Shown here: one piece after another, positions 7,836-14,981 of the stretch
Numbering within the stretch: position 1 is the first letter of the stretch
How the letters are laid out: each line of letters begins with the position of its first letter
Assembly (NCBI GenBank): GCA_043720395.1
Contig: JAYSSR010000082.1
Location: 5,560 to 69,559, forward strand
DNA length: 64,000 nucleotides
Reading direction: 5' to 3'
DNA from: JANOYY01 sp043720395
Lineage (GTDB): Bacteria; Actinomycetota; Acidimicrobiia; Acidimicrobiales; JANYDT01
Made by a program: the position numbers and the translations under genes
Notes under the pieces: generated by a model
Databases searched by the model: none
Seen by the model: only the letters and a program-made list of their open reading frames with translations
What the model was told of the DNA's origin: nothing

Positions 7836-10444
7836 GATTCGACGTTGGTTGTCGGAGGTCGTGCCGCAACGACTCCCGACGTTGAGGAGTCATCACCGGC
7901 ACCTGTCGCAAACTGCGCCGCAGCCGCGCTGGATCGAATGGCCGTCGAGGTTGCGGACGGCGCGTCGGCGGCGAGTGCGGAGCGTCGACGCGCGGGAGCG
8001 GTCGCCGAAGGCCTCACAGCCACTGCTACGTCGGACCGATCGACGCTGCCGGTCGTCCGCCGACGGGAAGTCGGCGCAGAAGCGCGAGCATCTGCTCGGT
8101 ACGCGGTTTCTCCAACGGGACGCGACGCCGTCGACTTCGCAGATGCCGCGCGGGCACCAACCGTCGTCGACACCACAATCTCAACGGCGATCGCGCGTGG
8201 TGCGGCCGGTTGCGTGTTCCTGCTGACGCTCAGATCGGCAACGCCCGACGGAGGGGCCAGCGTCGGAACGGGAACGGTCGGCACGGATGCGCCTCCCCCT
8301 GCGCTCGGCGGCACCGAAACCGCCGAACGAACAGCAGGCGGTGCAGCGGTGGCGGGCACGACCGTCGAGGTGGGCGTCCCCGCGACGGTCGCTCCCTCGG
8401 CACCGGCGATGGGAGCGCTCACATCGAGCGCCGCCGTCGACAGCGCAGCGCGCCGGATCAACGCCTGTTGCCAGGTGCCAGCGCGCCTGGCGGCCTGGGC
8501 TTCACGAGTTGCCGTGGTGTCTGTAATATGTGCACTTAGCATTGGAGATCCGGGACTGGGTGCGATGCGAAAGTGCGCAGCTGCGAAGCGCGCGACCTCG
8601 GAGAACAAGGGCGCTGCAACCGTGCCGCCGTAGATGTTTGTCTTGGGCTCGTCGAGAATCACGATCGCGCTCAGCACCGGACGCTCCGCTGGGAAGTAGC
8701 CCGCAAAGCTTGCCGTGTACGCGTCCTTCAGGTAGCCACCCTTACCCGGCTTCTGCGCCGTGCCCGTCTTGCCTGCCACTGTGTACCCGTCGATATGGGC
8801 TGCTGTGCCCGTCCCTGAACGGACCACTTCCGTGAGCATTTCCGTTACTTGGCGGGAGGTGAATTCGGAAACGACTCGCGTGCCCTTTTGCGGCGCGACA
8901 GCGTGTGGCTTGCCGTCGCCGTCCACGGTGCCGCGCACGAGTCGCAGCGGTACTCGGACGCCACCGTTTGCAAGCGTGTTGTAAACGTCAAGCATTTGCG
9001 CAGCGGTCACCGCAAGACCCTGGCCGATCGGAACCGTACCGATCGACGTGCCCGTCCAGTGGGATCGCTTCAGGAGAAGCCCCGCCGACTCGCCAGGAAA
9101 ATCGATACCGGTTTTGCTGCCGAGTCCGAAGCCGCGCAGGTACTGGTCAAGGCGGTCCTTGCCGATCTTCTGAGCAATCTTGATGGTGCCAATGTTGGAA
9201 GAGTTCGCGAGGATCTCGCCGGGCGTCCACGACACCTCGCGGTGCGGCTCATCGTCTTTGAACCGATGGTCGGACACCCAGTAGCGGTCGGGAACCGACA
9301 ACCGGGTCGAAGGCGACAAGATCCCCTCCTCAAGCGCGGCTGCGATGGTGATCGCCTTGTTCACGGATCCAGGTTCGTAGACACAGACCAACGCGCAGTT
9401 GTGCTCGGTGTTCACAACACCCCGGTTCGCATCGACCTTCATGTTCGCCATCACGAGAACATCGCCCGTTTGAACCTGGGAGACCAACACCGTGCCGCTC
9501 TTCGCTCCGGTGATCGCGATCGACGTCGCCAGCATCCCCTCGACGCTGTACTGCAGGGAACGATCGAGCGTCAGCGCGAACGTCGTACCGCGCACGGCGG
9601 GAATCTCCAGCTGCGGCGTCCCGGCGATCTGGCGCCCCCGGGCACCGCGCTCGACGAGAAGCTCGCCTTCCGTGCCATGCAGCCGGTCCTGATACTGCTT
9701 TTCCAGGCCGGTTTCACCCACGTCGGTAGCGCGATTGACGCGACCGAGGACGCCACGGGCTAAGTCCCCGGCCGGATAGAGGCGCCGGGGCTCCTCCTCG
9801 AGATAGACGCCGTCAAGGGTTGGTTCGTAGGCGCGCACACGAGTTGCAGCGTCCTCATTGAGGCCCCGCGCAACAACCGAATACCGACTCGTGCCATTCA
9901 GCCGAGGGCGAACCTGTGCGGCGTCGATACCGAGGATGGTGGCAATTGCCTTGGCGTATGCATCGCGATCCTGGCGGGCAAGCACCTTCGGGTCTGCCAC
10001 GACGCGCCATTCGCGTACGGAGATGGCGAGCGGAACTCCGGTCCGGTCGACCAGATCACCTCGTTCGGCAGCAAGGCGCGTGAAGCGGATGCGTTGCTTC
10101 AGGCCCTGCGCGATTGCCGCCTCGGGGTTGACAAGCTGGAGACGCGTCATCTGCGCGAACACTGCGGCGACGAGGCCAACGGACAGGAGAGCAAGCGTCC
10201 GAACGCGTGTCGTCGGCACGGCCCGAACGAGCGGTCTCGCCGATTTTTGCCTCCCTGTACCGCCGGTCGCCCTACGCGAAGCCGTCGAGCGCGAGGCCTT
10301 TGAACTCCTGCCAGAACGAGGTCCCGGACCAGTCGCTGCGGAACGTCCGCGCAAGGTGCGTCGCAGCGCCTCGTTGGGTGCCATGACGTAGATGCGCTGT
10401 TTGGGCTGGCGTCGTGGGCCGTGTCCCTGGTGACGTTGTGTCAC
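7832..10444 (-). CDS. ftsI: Division-specific transpeptidase FtsI (PBP3) with long C-terminal tail
   Basis: FtsI crosslinks septal peptidoglycan as partner of FtsW. Of 870 residues, 1-80 are basic and disordered, 82-104 form the membrane helix, about 120-290 the PBP dimerisation domain, and about 295-636 the transpeptidase domain with S360xxK363 (EPGSVNK), SSN and AGKTGTAQK. The last 234 residues are an Ala/Thr/Ser/Pro/Arg-rich tail with no recognisable domain. Such a tail is unusual for FtsI, which normally ends near the transpeptidase or with PASTA domains. The GTG start overlaps the ftsL stop as GTGA; an in-frame ATG lies 60 bp downstream. Confidence 0.93.
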   Translation of the reverse strand: MTQRHQGHGPRRQPKQRIYVMAPNEALRRTLRGRSAATGPGPRSGRSSKASRSTASRRATGGTGRQKSARPLVRAVPTTRVRTLALLSVGLVAAVFAQMTRLQLVNPEAAIAQGLKQRIRFTRLAAERGDLVDRTGVPLAISVREWRVVADPKVLARQDRDAYAKAIATILGIDAAQVRPRLNGTSRYSVVARGLNEDAATRVRAYEPTLDGVYLEEEPRRLYPAGDLARGVLGRVNRATDVGETGLEKQYQDRLHGTEGELLVERGARGRQIAGTPQLEIPAVRGTTFALTLDRSLQYSVEGMLATSIAITGAKSGTVLVSQVQTGDVLVMANMKVDANRGVVNTEHNCALVCVYEPGSVNKAITIAAALEEGILSPSTRLSVPDRYWVSDHRFKDDEPHREVSWTPGEILANSSNIGTIKIAQKIGKDRLDQYLRGFGLGSKTGIDFPGESAGLLLKRSHWTGTSIGTVPIGQGLAVTAAQMLDVYNTLANGGVRVPLRLVRGTVDGDGKPHAVAPQKGTRVVSEFTSRQVTEMLTEVVRSGTGTAAHIDGYTVAGKTGTAQKPGKGGYLKDAYTASFAGYFPAERPVLSAIVILDEPKTNIYGGTVAAPLFSEVARFAAAHFRIAPSPGSPMLSAHITDTTATREAQAARRAGTWQQALIRRAALSTAALDVSAPIAGAEGATVAGTPTSTVVPATAAPPAVRSAVSVPPSAGGGASVPTVPVPTLAPPSGVADLSVSRNTQPAAPRAIAVEIVVSTTVGARAASAKSTASRPVGETAYRADARASAPTSRRRTTGSVDRSDVAVAVRPSATAPARRRSALAADAPSATSTAIRSSAAAAQFATGAGDDSSTSGVVAARPPTTNVES

Positions 10445-11553
10445 GAGGTCGCGCCGGACTCTTCCGTTGACGACGCAGGCACCGTCGCAGACACGAATGT
10501 GACGCGATCGGCCGGGACCAGGCCCAATTCACTTGCCTTGCCGATCACATGTGCTGGTGCTTCGAGCCCCGCTACCTCGACGCGCAAGCGCTGGTTGAGC
10601 CGCTCCGCCACGGTCACCTTCACACGAACTTCGTCGAGCAGTAGCTGGTTCTTGGCAAGCGTCGCATGAAGGGCAATGGCAGACGAGAACACGCCGAACA
10701 GCAGGACAAAGGCACTGGACAGGAGGAATCCAAAACGCAGCCGACGCTGACGTGGGGTCGAGGGGAGACGCGGGGGTCGCGCAACGCGTAGGTCGGCGCG
10801 AGGTTCCCGGACCGGGGCTCGCTTCCCTGCCGCCCCCCGGGCATCCCAGCGGAGCTGCGGCACCGGAGCGAGCGCCGTCGCGCCATCGACGGCACCAACG
10901 TCGATGGAGCGGCCGACCTCAATCTTGCGGACCGAGGACGCTGGCGACACCTGAGACGCAGCCCGCTCACGGCTGGTGCGGACCTCCGCGGTGGCCACGC
11001 CGGAACGGAATCGACGCGGGGCAGGCGCCTCGCTGGTCGTTGCAGCGGGATGCGAGACGGGACCGGAGGCGGGACTTGCCGATGACGATCCGGAGCGGCG
11101 AGCCGCTGGTGTTCCGGAGCGGCGAGCCGCTGGGCGACCCACGCCTGTTCGGCGTGTCGCAACCGGCCTCTGACGACGCCCACCACCCGCCGGATGCGAC
11201 TCACGCGCGGCGACGGCCGCATCGCCTCCCCGACGATCCACACCCGTCGTCGCGTCCGCGCTGCCATTCTCGGCCACCGCGGCGAGATGCTTGCGGGGAC
11301 GCTGCATGGATGCACGTGCCTCCAGTTCACGGCGAGCCTCGACGGCACGCTGCGCCATTTCGACATCGACCGAGACCGTCCCCCAGCGACGCTCCGCACG
11401 GTTCGGATTGAGAGCGAATACCGCACTCCGGAGGCTGGGTGCCACTGCGCGGTCCGTGTCCGCGGCAAGCGTCGAGCCACGAGGACGCGTCATGGCTGCG
11501 AACTGACGCGCTCGCGTCGTATCGGGTGGAAGGAGCGACGGGCGGACGGTCAT
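10441..11553 (-). CDS. ftsL: FtsL-like bitopic division protein with long disordered N-terminus
   Basis: Position between rsmH and ftsI, plus topology, identify this as FtsL: a single helix at about residues 274-296 followed by a short extracytoplasmic coiled-coil region (LLLDEVRVKVTVAERLNQRLRVEVAGLEAP) that would pair with FtsB/DivIC and FtsQ. The 270 residues before the helix are Arg/Ala/Ser/Pro-rich and predicted disordered, whereas classical FtsL has a cytoplasmic tail of only tens of residues. Sequence similarity to FtsL is weak, as usual for the family. The chosen ATG (MTVRPSLLPP) overlaps the rsmH stop as ATGA. Confidence 0.75.
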   Translation of the reverse strand: MTVRPSLLPPDTTRARQFAAMTRPRGSTLAADTDRAVAPSLRSAVFALNPNRAERRWGTVSVDVEMAQRAVEARRELEARASMQRPRKHLAAVAENGSADATTGVDRRGGDAAVAARESHPAGGGRRQRPVATRRTGVGRPAARRSGTPAARRSGSSSASPASGPVSHPAATTSEAPAPRRFRSGVATAEVRTSRERAASQVSPASSVRKIEVGRSIDVGAVDGATALAPVPQLRWDARGAAGKRAPVREPRADLRVARPPRLPSTPRQRRLRFGFLLSSAFVLLFGVFSSAIALHATLAKNQLLLDEVRVKVTVAERLNQRLRVEVAGLEAPAHVIGKASELGLVPADRVTFVSATVPASSTEESGATS

Positions 11554-12692
11554 CGAAGGTCCTCTCGCTCGGTTCGGCCGGGACCGTTCGGAGCAGTGAT
11601 CTGGGTATCTGGGCAAGGGTCAATGCCAGCAATGTCGACGGAGGAGTCGACAGAGGAGTCGACAGAGGAGTCGACAGAGGCGTGCGAGGAGTGGCCCGGC
11701 CCGGACGTGACACGCTGGAGCGGGAACGCCGCGACGTGAACGTTCGAGCCGGATCGCTCGAACACCCGAGCGACCGCACTGGCCGCCCGGGGATTGGCGG
11801 TGATTTCCGCCGGCGTGGGGCGCGTGACGCCCCGTCGTACCATCCGGCCCCGGGGAAGGGCGCCGCAGACACACGGCAGGCCGGGAGGGCACGAACAACC
11901 ACCGGTCTCCGCAAGGCGGAACCGGTCCTTCACAATCCGGTCTTCACCGGAGTGGTAGCTGAGAACGACGCAACGCCCGCCTGGTGCGAGCAGTTCGATA
12001 GCCGAATCGAGCGCGCGTTCGAGGACTCGAAGTTCGTCGTTGACCTCGATGCGCAGCGCCTGAAACGTCCGCTTCGCCGGATGTCCGCCCGTTCGACGGG
12101 TCGCCGCGGGAATCGCCGTGGTGACCACCTCCGAGAGGTGGGCAGTTGTCAGGATCGGACGCTGCGCGACAATTGCCCTCGCGATTCGGTCGGCGAAGCG
12201 CTCGTCGCTGTAGGCCCGGAACAGCCGTCGTAGTTCCGAGACGGTCGCTGTGTTGACGATGTCAGCAGCGGTCGGGCCCGTCGTCGTGTTCATCCGCATA
12301 TCGAGTGGCGCGTCGTTGCGGTAGGAGAACCCACGTTCAGCGAGGTCGAACTGTGCACTCGACACGCCGAGGTCAAACAGGATGCCCACGACTGGGAGTG
12401 CCTCGTCGGAAAGGTCACCTCGCAGCGTTTCGACGGCTTGGTCGATGGCGTCAAAACGCGCCGCACGGACGTGTGCTCGAGAGCCGAAGCGGGCGAGACG
12501 TTCCGTAGCCGTCCGCACGGCGAGCGGGTCCTGGTCGAGACCGAACAGGACCTGGTCCGGACGGTCTTCGAGCAGCGCCGCGGCATGGCCCGCGCCCCCG
12601 CAGGTCGCGTCGATGAGTAGACCTGGTGGGACGTTGTCGAGCCACGAGAGGACCTCGCTGAGCATCACCGGAGTATGGGCGAAGGTGCTCAC
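11550..12692 (-). CDS. rsmH: 16S rRNA (cytosine1402-N4)-methyltransferase RsmH
   Basis: RsmH (MraW) methylates N4 of C1402 in 16S rRNA using S-adenosylmethionine. The protein shows LIDATCGGAGHAAALL, GLDQDPLAV, ILFDLGVSSAQFDLAERGFSY and RTFQALRIEVNDEL, all diagnostic. I place the start at a GTG giving VSTFAHTPVMLSEVL, which aligns with the normal family N-terminus (380 residues). An ATG at 12767, overlapping the end of mraZ and preceded by a G-rich stretch, would add 25 Arg-rich residues and cannot be excluded. The C-terminus has an unusual VDSS repeat encoded by a 12-bp tandem repeat. The stop overlaps ftsL as ATGA. Confidence 0.92.
   Translation of the reverse strand: MSTFAHTPVMLSEVLSWLDNVPPGLLIDATCGGAGHAAALLEDRPDQVLFGLDQDPLAVRTATERLARFGSRAHVRAARFDAIDQAVETLRGDLSDEALPVVGILFDLGVSSAQFDLAERGFSYRNDAPLDMRMNTTTGPTAADIVNTATVSELRRLFRAYSDERFADRIARAIVAQRPILTTAHLSEVVTTAIPAATRRTGGHPAKRTFQALRIEVNDELRVLERALDSAIELLAPGGRCVVLSYHSGEDRIVKDRFRLAETGGCSCPPGLPCVCGALPRGRMVRRGVTRPTPAEITANPRAASAVARVFERSGSNVHVAAFPLQRVTSGPGHSSHASVDSSVDSSVDSSVDIAGIDPCPDTQITAPNGPGRTEREDLR
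11634..11682. repeat. 12-bp tandem repeat inside rsmH
   Basis: About four copies of a 12-bp unit (GAGGAGTCGACA on the plus strand) lie in tandem in the 3' part of rsmH. Being a multiple of three, the repeat stays in frame and encodes VDSS repeats in the C-terminal tail, outside the methyltransferase core. It looks like slipped-strand expansion. Confidence 0.85.
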
Positions 12693-12759
12693 GGGCGATC
12701 CACGCAACGGTCGGTCGCAGAGGTCGAGGCGAAGGCGTCCTCGGGAGGCTGGTCGCAAG

Positions 12760-13224
12760 TCATACATGTGCCCCATCCCCGTGTTCTGCGGCCGTGCCGT
12801 CACCCTGGTCGCCATCACGCTGATCGCCCTCGCCCGAGAACCTGTCGAAACGGCGCTTCTCCCAGATCTCGACCCGATTTCCAACGCCGATCACGACGGC
12901 GTCTTTCGACCCAGCACCTTCGAAGCCCGCCTTTCGACGGAGGCTTTCGGAGATGGCGAGTCGCGACTGGGCGTCGAGCCGGACGTCGCCGGCGTTGGAG
13001 GTAAAGCGTCGATATGCCTTCGCGTCGACTTCGCTGTCGTATTCCTTCGCTGCCTTCTGTTCGGAGCGCCGGTCGAAATCCGCTTCGGGCCAGATACCGA
13101 GTTCCCCGTGATCGCCAAGTGCGAGAATGAGCTTCGTGTGCGCCAGGTCGTCGCGAAACGCGGCGGGCAGCACAAGTCGACCCTTGTCGTCGAGCTTTTG
13201 TTGGTACTCACCAAGCAATCGCAT
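12760..13224 (-). CDS. mraZ: Transcriptional regulator MraZ
   Basis: MraZ is an AbrB-fold DNA-binding protein that heads and autoregulates the division and cell wall cluster. The 154 residues contain the two characteristic DxxxR half-domains: LDDKGRLVLP near residue 11 and LDAQSRLAIS near residue 83. The last 15 or so residues (GEGDQRDGDQGDGTAAEHGDG) are an acidic, glycine-rich extension beyond the usual end of about residue 140. The gene begins with ATG (MRLLGEYQQKLDDKGR) matching the family start. A cluster of GTGG repeats upstream is the likely operator. Confidence 0.95.
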   Translation of the reverse strand: MRLLGEYQQKLDDKGRLVLPAAFRDDLAHTKLILALGDHGELGIWPEADFDRRSEQKAAKEYDSEVDAKAYRRFTSNAGDVRLDAQSRLAISESLRRKAGFEGAGSKDAVVIGVGNRVEIWEKRRFDRFSGEGDQRDGDQGDGTAAEHGDGAHV

Positions 13225-13286
13225 TGCGTCCGGACTCGAATTCGCTCAAAAACCGACAGGAAAATCACCGTAGAACCGCCTCGGTT

Positions 13287-13343
13287 CCCCACTTTGGCCC
13301 CGAGGCAGGGAGACCGTACCACTTTCCCCCACCACGGACCACT
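13287..13343 (-). promoter_or_regulatory. Putative MraZ operator: GTGG repeats at 10-bp period
   Basis: Upstream of mraZ, read on the minus strand, GTGG occurs at 13342-13339, 13332-13329 and 13322-13319, exactly 10 bp apart, with a fourth AAAGTGGGG at about 13296-13288. Known MraZ proteins bind direct GTGGG- or AAAGTG-like repeats placed on one helix face upstream of mraZ. Pattern and location fit; binding is inferred. Confidence 0.65.
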
Positions 13344-13389
13344 GTTTCTTCACCGCGCGCCACTTCTCCCCAGAAACCCGACGCGGGTT

Positions 13390-13435
13390 GGGTTGCGCCA
13401 AGGTTGTCCTGAACCCCCAACCTTGGCGCAATCCC
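13390..13435. repeat. Long inverted repeat in the mraZ-flavin protein intergenic region
   Basis: TTGCGCCAAGGTTG (13393-13406) pairs perfectly with CAACCTTGGCGCAA (13418-13431) across an 11-nt loop; GGG/CCC extends the stem after one bulge. It lies between the divergent mraZ and the flavin-barrel gene, so a terminator role is less likely than an operator or a 5'-leader hairpin of one of them. No U-tract follows on either strand. Confidence 0.7.
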
Positions 13436-13498
13436 AAAGCGCCCGTTTCGCCGCAAGGTGGGCGTCGCCGAGCCTTCACCGAAGTGCGAACATGGCGC

Positions 13499-13897
13499 AT
13501 GAGCATTCCCGTCGCCCTCGAAGCGCTCCGCACCGCAGCCGAGCGATACCCGTTCGCCTACTTCCTCACGGTCGGCGAGGACGGCCGGTCCCACGCCGTT
13601 GCCGTGCAACCCAGTTGGAGCGACGGAGGCGCGATTCTCATCGCGTCGCTTGGACGCCGCACGTCGGCGAACGCGACCGCTCGCCCCAACGTCAGCCTGG
13701 TCTTCCCGCCCGCATCGATCGACGACTACAGCCTGATCGTCGACGGTGACGCGTTGGTGGACGCCGACGTCCTCACCTTCGCTCCCACGAACGCCGTCCT
13801 GCACCGCCCGGCACCGCCCTCGGCGGACGCCGCGTCGTCGTGCGGCAGCGACTGCGTGCCGATCGGCGTCTCAACGACCGCCGACCACGCGCACTGA
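13499..13897 (+). CDS. Pyridoxamine 5'-phosphate oxidase-like flavin/F420 split-barrel protein
   Basis: The 132-residue protein starts MSIPVALEALRTAAERYPFAYFLTVGEDGRSHAVAV and contains a single split-barrel domain of the pyridoxamine phosphate oxidase-like superfamily, including RRTSANATARPNVSLVFPP and VLHRPAP. Members bind FMN or, in actinobacteria, often F420, and most have unknown substrates. The reading frame is open upstream to 13388 through the inverted repeat, but the family begins at this ATG. The C-terminus is Ser/Cys-rich. It is transcribed away from mraZ. Confidence 0.8.
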   Translation: MSIPVALEALRTAAERYPFAYFLTVGEDGRSHAVAVQPSWSDGGAILIASLGRRTSANATARPNVSLVFPPASIDDYSLIVDGDALVDADVLTFAPTNAVLHRPAPPSADAASSCGSDCVPIGVSTTADHAH

Positions 13898-13955
13898 CAA
13901 ACTCGACTTAGAGGCTCAGCGGATAGGTCACAGGCTGCGGCGCGACGATGGCCGG

Positions 13956-13974
13956 CGGCCGGCTTCGCCGGCCG
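13956..13974 (+). terminator. Hairpin terminator candidate
   Basis: CGGCCGGC, loop TTC, GCCGGCCG forms an 8-bp GC-rich stem 58 bp after the flavin-barrel stop, followed by ATTCATTTT on the plus strand. It also lies downstream of the convergent lipase-like gene and could serve both. Confidence 0.55.
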
Positions 13975-14022
13975 ATTCATTTTGCTGTGTCCGATTGAGG
14001 CCTCGCCTATCGGCTCGCCCTC

Positions 14023-14889
14023 TTAGCTCGACGCGACCAAGCGAACAGGACGCTGGCGACGTTGCCGGGTCGTGTGGGCGGGTCGCTCCGGTTCAAAGCT
14101 TCCGGCCTTCGGGAAACAGCTCCCCATACCGAGCGGTGCGCGAAAGGGCTTCCACTGCCCCTCCCTCCGATTGAGCCGGTCAGCCACGACGTACAGCGCC
14201 GACGGGTTGTACCCGAGGCCGACGTGGCTCGCCTTCACCTCGACGTTGTCGTGCAGTTCGTCCACCACGTCGAGGCAGAGCTGCCACCGGACGATCCCGT
14301 CGGAGCGCGTGAAAATCGACGTTGACGGCACGGGAAGCGGTCCCCGCTCGTAATCGGGCGTCCGCAGATACGACGGGTCGAAGGTCGGTTCGAGCAGATC
14401 AGCGATGCCCGACGCATTGCTGCGATCGGCTTTCATCAGCTGGATTGGCGAACCGAGCGTGATCACCTGGCGGACCTTGTCCGGCGACTGGCGAGCCAGC
14501 TCACGGGCGAAGATTCCGCCGAGGCTCCACCCGATCACACTGACCTTGGCACCATGGCGCTCATAAAGGGCATCGAGTCGATCGCGCAGACCGGCGATGA
14601 TCTCCGGCGTCGGGCCCATGTTCGCGCCGAGCCCCCATCCGTGCGCCCAGAAACCCCAGCTCCGGATCAGCGATCGCAAGGCGACCGTCGAACGATCGGT
14701 CGCCACAAAGCCGGGAAGGACGAGAACCGGATGACGGTCCCCACGTCCGACCATTCGGAGCAGCGGCGACGACGCGAGCAGCGCACCCATCTCGAACACC
14801 GCGGACTGCTCACGCAGGAGCAACTGCGGCGAGGGCGCCGATAGGGGTCGTCGCGTCGACCTCGGCCCGGTTGATGAATCGGTGCTCAT
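14023..14889 (-). CDS. Alpha/beta hydrolase, triacylglycerol lipase-like
   Basis: The 288-residue protein has a lipase-type alpha/beta fold: oxyanion-side HPVLVLPGF, nucleophile elbow GWSLGG, acid aspartate probably in TRSDGIV, and histidine probably in SHVGLGYNP. No signal peptide is visible, so it is predicted cytoplasmic or peripheral. The substrate is unknown; the family includes esterases and lipases such as EstA-like proteins. It is the last co-directional gene after the GH36 gene, 87 bp away, and may or may not belong to that operon. The C-terminal 30 residues are Arg/Pro-rich and non-conserved. Confidence 0.82.
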   Translation of the reverse strand: MSTDSSTGPRSTRRPLSAPSPQLLLREQSAVFEMGALLASSPLLRMVGRGDRHPVLVLPGFVATDRSTVALRSLIRSWGFWAHGWGLGANMGPTPEIIAGLRDRLDALYERHGAKVSVIGWSLGGIFARELARQSPDKVRQVITLGSPIQLMKADRSNASGIADLLEPTFDPSYLRTPDYERGPLPVPSTSIFTRSDGIVRWQLCLDVVDELHDNVEVKASHVGLGYNPSALYVVADRLNRREGQWKPFRAPLGMGSCFPKAGSFEPERPAHTTRQRRQRPVRLVASS

Positions 14890-14945
14890 GGCAAACGGTA
14901 CTTCACCGAGAACAAGAATTAAGGAAAGTGATGCATCTGACCTAT

Positions 14946-14981
14946 GCGGTCAGTCCGGTCAGGCCGGTCGGGCCGGTCAGG
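14946..14981. repeat. Four tandem 9-bp units at the GH36 gene end
   Basis: Four near-identical copies of CCGGTCAGG run across the stop codon of the GH36 gene, differing at one or two positions each. This is a short tandem repeat; no function is apparent. Confidence 0.7.

Noticed and set aside
7332..8633. A 433-codon plus-strand frame opposite murE and ftsI
   Set aside because: It covers the complementary strand of the Ala-rich FtsI tail and the start of murE. It has no motif and runs against the operon direction.
12382..13749. A 455-codon plus-strand frame across rsmH, mraZ and the intergenic palindrome
   Set aside because: It crosses three conserved minus-strand features and the regulatory region and has no homology.
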